Shown: in pieces, positions 5,904-9,071 of the stretch
How the letters are laid out: every line of letters begins with the position of its first letter
How positions within the stretch are numbered: the first letter of the stretch is position 1
Source: JBOFCS01 sp051646185
Lineage (GTDB): Bacteria; Actinomycetota; Actinomycetes; Mycobacteriales; Mycobacteriaceae
DNA length: 9,071 nt
Reading direction: 5' to 3'
NCBI GenBank assembly: GCA_051646185.1
Contig: JBOFCS010000186.1
Location: 1 to 9,071 of the forward strand
Position numbers and translations under genes: made by a program
Notes under the pieces: generated by a model
What the model was told of the DNA's origin: nothing
Seen by the model: only the letters and a program-made list of their open reading frames with translations
Databases searched by the model: none

Positions 5904-6578
5904 GTGGACGAGATCCTGGCCAGAGCCGGAATCTTCCAGGGAGTCGAGCCTACAGCGGTTGCTGCGCTCACCAAACAGCTACAACCGGTTGACTTCCCGC
6001 GTGGTCACATTGTCTTCAACGAAGGCGAACCCGGTGACCGGCTGTACATCATCGCGTCAGGCAAGGTCAAGATTGGCCGACGCTCACCTGATGGACGCGA
6101 AAATTTGTTGACCATCATGGGCCCCTCGGACATGTTCGGAGAGCTTTCTATTTTCGATCCCGGACCCCGCACTTCCAGTGCAACTACCGTTACCGAGGTT
6201 CGCGCTGTCAGCATGGATCGCGATGCTCTCAAAGCCTGGATAGCTGAACGCCCTGAAATTGCTGAACAGCTTCTACGCGTGTTAGCTCGTCGTTTGCGCC
6301 GTACTAACAACAACTTGGCTGACCTGATCTTTACTGACGTTCCCGGTCGAGTGGCAAAAGCGCTCCTGCAATTAGCTCAGCGCTTTGGAACTCAAGAAGG
6401 TGGTGCGCTGCGCGTCACCCATGATTTAACTCAAGAAGAAATAGCCCAACTTGTTGGCGCATCCCGCGAGACTGTGAACAAAGCTTTAGCGGACTTCGCT
6501 CAACGTGGATGGCTTCGTCTTGAAGGTAAGAGCGTGCTTATTTCCGACTCCGAGCGCCTAGCTCGACGCGCCCGCTAA
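5904..6578 (+). CDS. crp: cAMP receptor protein (CRP; GlxR in corynebacteria)
   Basis: A 224-residue transcription regulator, the same length as M. tuberculosis CRP (Rv3676) and, from memory, near-identical over long stretches. The N-terminal cyclic-nucleotide-binding barrel contains the phosphate-binding cassette FGELSIFDPGPRTSS (78-92), including Glu80, Ser82, Arg89 and Thr90. The dimer helix includes RRTNNNLAD (132-140), with the Thr/Asn that contact cAMP in the family. The C-terminal winged helix-turn-helix spans about 174-199, with recognition helix SRETVNKAL. It binds TGTGA-N6-TCACA-like sites and controls carbon, respiratory and cell-wall genes in relatives. The start is GTG 5904 behind a strong Shine-Dalgarno. 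Its N-terminus (MDEILARAGIFQGVEP) is mycobacterial in style. It ends at a stem-loop shared with the convergent gene. A good palindromic site for it lies at 7527-7542. Confidence 0.97.
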   Translation: MDEILARAGIFQGVEPTAVAALTKQLQPVDFPRGHIVFNEGEPGDRLYIIASGKVKIGRRSPDGRENLLTIMGPSDMFGELSIFDPGPRTSSATTVTEVRAVSMDRDALKAWIAERPEIAEQLLRVLARRLRRTNNNLADLIFTDVPGRVAKALLQLAQRFGTQEGGALRVTHDLTQEEIAQLVGASRETVNKALADFAQRGWLRLEGKSVLISDSERLARRAR

Positions 6579-6596
6579 CTTAACTTCCATCACAAC

Positions 6597-6636
6597 CTTA
6601 CGTACCTGCGCTCAATCACTTGCGTAGGTACGTAAG
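6597..6636. terminator. Stem-loop between convergent crp and hydrolase genes, likely transcription/RNA end
   Basis: CTTACGTACCTGCGC (6597-6611) pairs with GCGTAGGTACGTAAG (6622-6636) around a ten-base loop: fifteen base pairs, one of them a G-U wobble in the plus-strand RNA. In the minus-strand RNA that pair becomes an A-C mismatch, so the structure is stronger for the crp transcript. It begins 18 bases after the crp stop. The stop codon of the opposite gene lies in the loop and its last codons form one arm. No U-run follows on either strand, so it is not a textbook intrinsic terminator, though actinobacteria often lack the U-run. Confidence 0.7.
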
Positions 6637-7413
6637 CTGAGCAGTTACCGACCATTCTGCGGCAGCCCATAGATTTTTATCTATGTCTTTGTAGACGTAC
6701 TCAACAACTTCTCTGGCCGAGGCTTGGTCTCCAAGTTCCCGCAAGGCCTGCTCCACCTGCGCCAGACGTTGCTTTCGATGTTCGAGGTAGCCTGCGGCCA
6801 CCACACTCACATCTGGAAGTTCAGGCCCATGTCCTGGCAACACAATTCGTCGTTGACCCAATTCCTGCAAAATCTGCAATGAGTTTAGATACTCACCGAG
6901 GTCTCCATCAGTATGGTCAATAACTGTGGTTCCATAGCCAAGGATCGTATCTCCGGTAAGAACTGCATCATCAAGAACAAAAGAAACTGAGTCCCCGGTG
7001 TGACCTTTAGTCACTACCACCTGCACATGAAGACCCGCCGCTTCTATTACTTCACCATCGACTAATTCTGTTGCGTCACAACGCAAAAACTGGGAATCTA
7101 AGGATCTCACCGGGACCTGGTGAAATTCCGAAAACCGATCAATTCCGCCCGTGTGATCTGCATGTCGATGGGTGATCAGCACCAATTCCACAGGAGCGGT
7201 TGCTGACACCCGTTCAAGATGGGCTATGTCTTCCGGGTTATCGCCTGGGCCAGGATCAATAACAATAACTGAACCACTATCTGGAGCCCGGAGTATCCAA
7301 GTATTTGTACCCTCTAGCGTCATTGGTCCACCATTGCGTGCCAGTAAGACCGCTGCCGTGGGTGTCACCTGCCGCAACTGTCCATGCGCTGGGTGGGACA
7401 TTACTGTACCCAT
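6616..7413 (-). CDS. Metallo-beta-lactamase-fold hydrolase (Rv3677c-like)
   Basis: A 265-residue cytoplasmic protein with the complete two-zinc site of the fold: H82-R-H84-A-D86-H87 in THRHADHTGG, H138 in KGHTGDS, D155 in TGDT and H195 in PGHGPE. After the metal site, residues 205-265 form a helical C-terminal part (HRKQRLAQVEQALRELG and following) like that of LACTB2-type proteins, some of which are nucleases or thioester hydrolases. Its substrate is unknown. The ATG at 7413 is preferred over the Met at residue 5 because AAGGAT lies eight bases upstream. It is transcribed toward crp, as in mycobacteria, and away from the mycolyltransferase. Fold assignment is secure, function is not. Confidence 0.92.
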   Translation of the reverse strand: MGTVMSHPAHGQLRQVTPTAAVLLARNGGPMTLEGTNTWILRAPDSGSVIVIDPGPGDNPEDIAHLERVSATAPVELVLITHRHADHTGGIDRFSEFHQVPVRSLDSQFLRCDATELVDGEVIEAAGLHVQVVVTKGHTGDSVSFVLDDAVLTGDTILGYGTTVIDHTDGDLGEYLNSLQILQELGQRRIVLPGHGPELPDVSVVAAGYLEHRKQRLAQVEQALRELGDQASAREVVEYVYKDIDKNLWAAAEWSVTAQLTYLRK

Positions 7414-7453
7414 AACTAGCCATCCTTAACTTCGGCATTGGTGTGTGAATAAC

Positions 7454-7459
7454 ATTCTA
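7454..7459 (-). promoter_or_regulatory. Candidate -10 element (TAGAAT) of the metallo-beta-lactamase-fold gene
   Basis: TAGAAT on the minus strand is close to the TATAAT consensus and would give a leader of about 34 bases before the ATG at 7413, with a Shine-Dalgarno at 7422-7427. A TTGACC lies upstream but is too near to serve as its -35, so the match rests on the -10 alone. Confidence 0.35.
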
Positions 7460-7526
7460 GACTCTGGTCAACACCACTTAAGTCCCAAATCGCGTGAGAA
7501 CCAAACGGTATAGCACAAATTGCTCT

Positions 7527-7542
7527 TGTGATTGCAATCACC
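7527..7542. promoter_or_regulatory. CRP/GlxR operator upstream of the mycolyltransferase
   Basis: TGTGATTGCAATCACC matches the CRP/GlxR consensus TGTGA-N6-TCACA at nine of ten defined bases, and its central 14 bases GTGATTGCAATCAC are a perfect palindrome. It lies 80 bases before the mycolyltransferase start in the divergent gap, and about 114 bases upstream of the opposite gene. The cognate regulator is encoded in the same window. Whether it activates or represses depends on the unmapped start point. Confidence 0.8.
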
Positions 7543-7607
7543 TTTAGTAACAGCAACTTTCATATCCACGATAAGCCGGACAACCGTCCAATACATCCGG
7601 GGTACCT

Positions 7608-7614
7608 AAGGTGG
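7608..7614 (+). promoter_or_regulatory. Shine-Dalgarno of the mycolyltransferase gene
   Basis: AAGGTGG with seven bases to the ATG at 7622. It supports that start and the long basic N-terminal region before the signal-peptide core. Confidence 0.65.
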
Positions 7615-7621
7615 ATAAACG

Positions 7622-8635
7622 ATGCCGGCCCAACACTCGCCAAAAGCCAGGATTTTACGTCGCCAAAAAATTGCGTCGCTTCTCGTGAAGAAAGGTCTCA
7701 CCCTTCTCGGGCTTGCATTACTCACCATCAGCAGTGTCATAGCCCTACCCATAACATCACAGGCACTGCCCTCCACCGGACTTCGATCTGACGAATGGGT
7801 GTACTCAGCTTCCATGGATCGATGGATAAAAGTGCAAGTCCAATGGGCCAAACGTGGCGGCAACGCTGCCTTATACCTCCTAGATGGGCTACGGGCCCGT
7901 GATGACTGGAACGGTTGGGATATCAATACCGATGCTTTTCAACAATTCGCCGAAAACAATCTGACCATAGTGATGCCGGTAGGCGGGCAGTCTAGTTTTT
8001 ACACAGATTGGTACGCACCAAGTAGCACTAACGGCCAAACTTACACCTACAAATGGGAGACATTCCTCACTAAAGAATTGCCCATTTTCCTTGAAAAACA
8101 TGGTGTTTCACCACATAATAACGGAATAGTCGGCTTGTCAATGGGTGGTGGTTCAGCATTTACACTAGCTGCTTACCATCGAGATCAATTTAAATTTGCC
8201 GGTTCATTTTCTGGGGACCTACACATCACATCACTGGGGATGCGCGGAGCAATCCGAGTTTCTATGCTTGACGCCGGCGGCTACAACGTTGACAACATGT
8301 GGGGCGCCCCTTGGGATGCTAAATGGGTTCAGAATGACCCATTTATGATTGCTGATCGACTACGCGGGATGTCTTTGTACGCCTCAGCGGCGAGCGGCCT
8401 TCCGGGCCCCCATGATCACCCCTCAGCTCTAATTGACTACTGGAACACCTCAAACGGAATGGCTATTGAGGCCGTGGTACTTAGTTCCACCAGATCTTTC
8501 CAAGCTAAAGCTAACGCTATCGGACTTCCGGTTACCTACGATTTCCCGAGTGCTGGAATACATTCTTGGCGATACTGGCAAGACCAATTGTGGAAGGCCC
8601 GCCCTCAGATTCTCGACGCCCTCCAGGCCTGGTAA
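7622..8635 (+). CDS. Mycolyltransferase (antigen 85 / Cmt family), secreted
   Basis: A 337-residue exported enzyme of the antigen 85 esterase family, which transfers mycolic acids between trehalose monomycolates (giving the dimycolate) and onto arabinogalactan at the outer cell wall. An unusually long basic n-region (1-25) precedes the hydrophobic core (26-42) and a likely cut after SQA (46-48). Family landmarks are LLDGLRARDDWNGWDIN (86-102), MPVGGQSSFYTDWY (118-131) and YKWETFLTKELP (143-154), with a triad of Ser173 in GLSMGG, Glu283 in MAIEA and His314 in GIHSWRYW. It resembles corynebacterial Cmt proteins (LDAGGYNVDNMWGAPWD, LYASAASG) and has no cysteine, unlike mycobacterial Ag85. There are no C-terminal LGFP repeats. 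A strong CRP site lies upstream. It is absent from this position in the mycobacterial block. Which acceptor it uses cannot be told. Confidence 0.95.
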   Translation: MPAQHSPKARILRRQKIASLLVKKGLTLLGLALLTISSVIALPITSQALPSTGLRSDEWVYSASMDRWIKVQVQWAKRGGNAALYLLDGLRARDDWNGWDINTDAFQQFAENNLTIVMPVGGQSSFYTDWYAPSSTNGQTYTYKWETFLTKELPIFLEKHGVSPHNNGIVGLSMGGGSAFTLAAYHRDQFKFAGSFSGDLHITSLGMRGAIRVSMLDAGGYNVDNMWGAPWDAKWVQNDPFMIADRLRGMSLYASAASGLPGPHDHPSALIDYWNTSNGMAIEAVVLSSTRSFQAKANAIGLPVTYDFPSAGIHSWRYWQDQLWKARPQILDALQAW

Positions 8636-8711
8636 CTGCACCTCACAGCTGAACTTGGTCTCATTGAATAACCAATGGTGCTGCCCATCCGTTTGGTATT
8701 TCGGGACTGCC
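8636..8711. other. Short gap between mycolyltransferase and moeA
   Basis: No gene is supported. TTGGT at 8655-8659 can pair with ACCAA at 8671-8675, which could instead pair with TTGGT at 8693-8697. The stems are only five base pairs, with no U-run, so a terminator is possible but not shown. Confidence 0.3.
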
Positions 8712-8717
8712 TAGACT
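8712..8717 (+). promoter_or_regulatory. Candidate -10 element (TAGACT) of moeA
   Basis: TAGACT fits TANNNT and is followed by six bases (GCACTT) before the GTG at 8724. No Shine-Dalgarno precedes that GTG. A leaderless moeA transcript is inferred. The same bases supply an in-frame TAG that bounds the reading frame. Confidence 0.5.
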
Positions 8718-8723
8718 GCACTT

Positions 8724-9071
8724 GTGAATACCTGCGAGTGTGACGATCACTGCACTAACCCCTCGCTGCGTACAGTCGCTGAGCATCAGGGCATCGTGAA
8801 CGGTCTTATTCGGCAACGTCCGACAGAGCGAGTGCTACTACTCGATGCAGTGGGCCGAGTGTTGGCCCAAGATGTCCTGGCGCCTATTTCTTTGCCGGGA
8901 TTTGATAATTCGGCTATGGATGGCTATGCGGTAAGAGCGGCTGACCTCCGGTTAGCAACACCACAACATACAGTCAAACTGGCTGTTACTGAAGATATTC
9001 CAGCAGGAAGAACCGATCGACTCACACTTCACCCCGGTACCGCACACCGAATTATGACTGGCGCACCCATG
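8724..9071 (+). CDS. moeA: Molybdopterin molybdenumtransferase MoeA, N-terminal part (cut by window edge)
   Basis: The frame is open from GTG 8724 for 116 codons to the right edge. It contains the MoeA signature LPGFDNSAMDGYAVRAADL (residues 57-75) and reaches RIMTGAP, both diagnostic of MoeA, which inserts molybdate into adenylylated molybdopterin. Upstream, SLRTVAEHQGIVNGLI and LLLDAVGRVLAQDVLAP align in style with the N-terminal helices of the family. An in-frame TAG at 8712 bounds the start region; GTG 8724 has a -10-like TAGACT six bases upstream. The alternative GTG at 8796 would remove the first conserved helix. With the upstream start, the protein begins with a short Cys/His cluster, CECDDHC (4-10), that is not part of the usual MoeA core. 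Family call is secure; exact start is fairly likely. Confidence 0.93.
   Translation, partial: MNTCECDDHCTNPSLRTVAEHQGIVNGLIRQRPTERVLLLDAVGRVLAQDVLAPISLPGFDNSAMDGYAVRAADLRLATPQHTVKLAVTEDIPAGRTDRLTLHPGTAHRIMTGAPM

Noticed and set aside
8636..8723. Moco riboswitch or attenuator before moeA
   Set aside because: Only alternative five-base-pair TTGGT/ACCAA stems are visible, with no larger conserved fold, and moeA looks leaderless, leaving no room for a 5' riboswitch.
8738..8752. TGTGACGATCACT as a CRP site
   Set aside because: The half-sites are separated by three bases instead of six and it lies inside the moeA coding region.
1..9071. Mobile element, CRISPR array, tRNA/rRNA or defence system
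   Set aside because: No terminal repeats, transposase-like or phage-module genes, repeat-spacer pattern or tRNA-like fold was seen; the genes are housekeeping and envelope genes in conserved order.

Overview
The window looks like chromosome from a mycolic-acid-containing actinobacterium (order Mycobacteriales). Three things support this. The gene order matches the Mycobacterium tuberculosis Rv3669-Rv3677c block (holin-like membrane protein, EphE-like hydrolase, MarP, Nudix, TlpA-like thioredoxin, Nth, small membrane protein, CRP, metallo-beta-lactamase-fold protein). It carries a mycolyltransferase. Its CRP is very close, from memory, to the mycobacterial protein and less like corynebacterial GlxR. 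By eye the G+C is only about half, low for this order; the species cannot be named from the sequence.

Layout. Bases 1-259 (minus) hold the N-terminal part of a secreted protein cut by the window edge. A divergent gap leads into a plus-strand pair, a Holin-X-type membrane protein (472-993) and an EphE-like alpha/beta-hydrolase (1006-1935). The hydrolase collides tail to tail, with overlapping stop codons, with a four-gene minus-strand operon read nth > thioredoxin-like > Nudix > marP (5297 down to 1932); every junction in it is a 4-base stop/start overlap. Divergent from nth is a small membrane protein (5410-5685), then a roughly 220-base regulatory region and crp (5904-6578). crp converges on a metallo-beta-lactamase-fold hydrolase (7413-6616) through a strong stem-loop. 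A divergent promoter region containing a near-perfect CRP operator leads to a mycolyltransferase (7622-8635), followed by the N-terminal part of moeA (8724 to the right edge).

How it fits together. The nth operon combines base-excision repair, an extracytoplasmic thioredoxin, a nucleotide-clearing Nudix enzyme and the acid/oxidative-stress protease MarP, so it reads as a cell-envelope and stress-maintenance unit. The regulator CRP is encoded about 1 kb from a palindromic CRP site in front of the mycolyltransferase, suggesting cAMP-linked control of mycomembrane assembly. Several genes without a Shine-Dalgarno have a TA-starting -10-like hexamer exactly six bases before the start codon, the architecture of leaderless mRNAs. 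No RNA genes, insertion sequences, CRISPR arrays or phage modules were seen. I found no clearly new multi-gene system; the most interesting points are the CRP operator, the recurring leaderless architecture and the non-canonical active site of the EphE-like protein.
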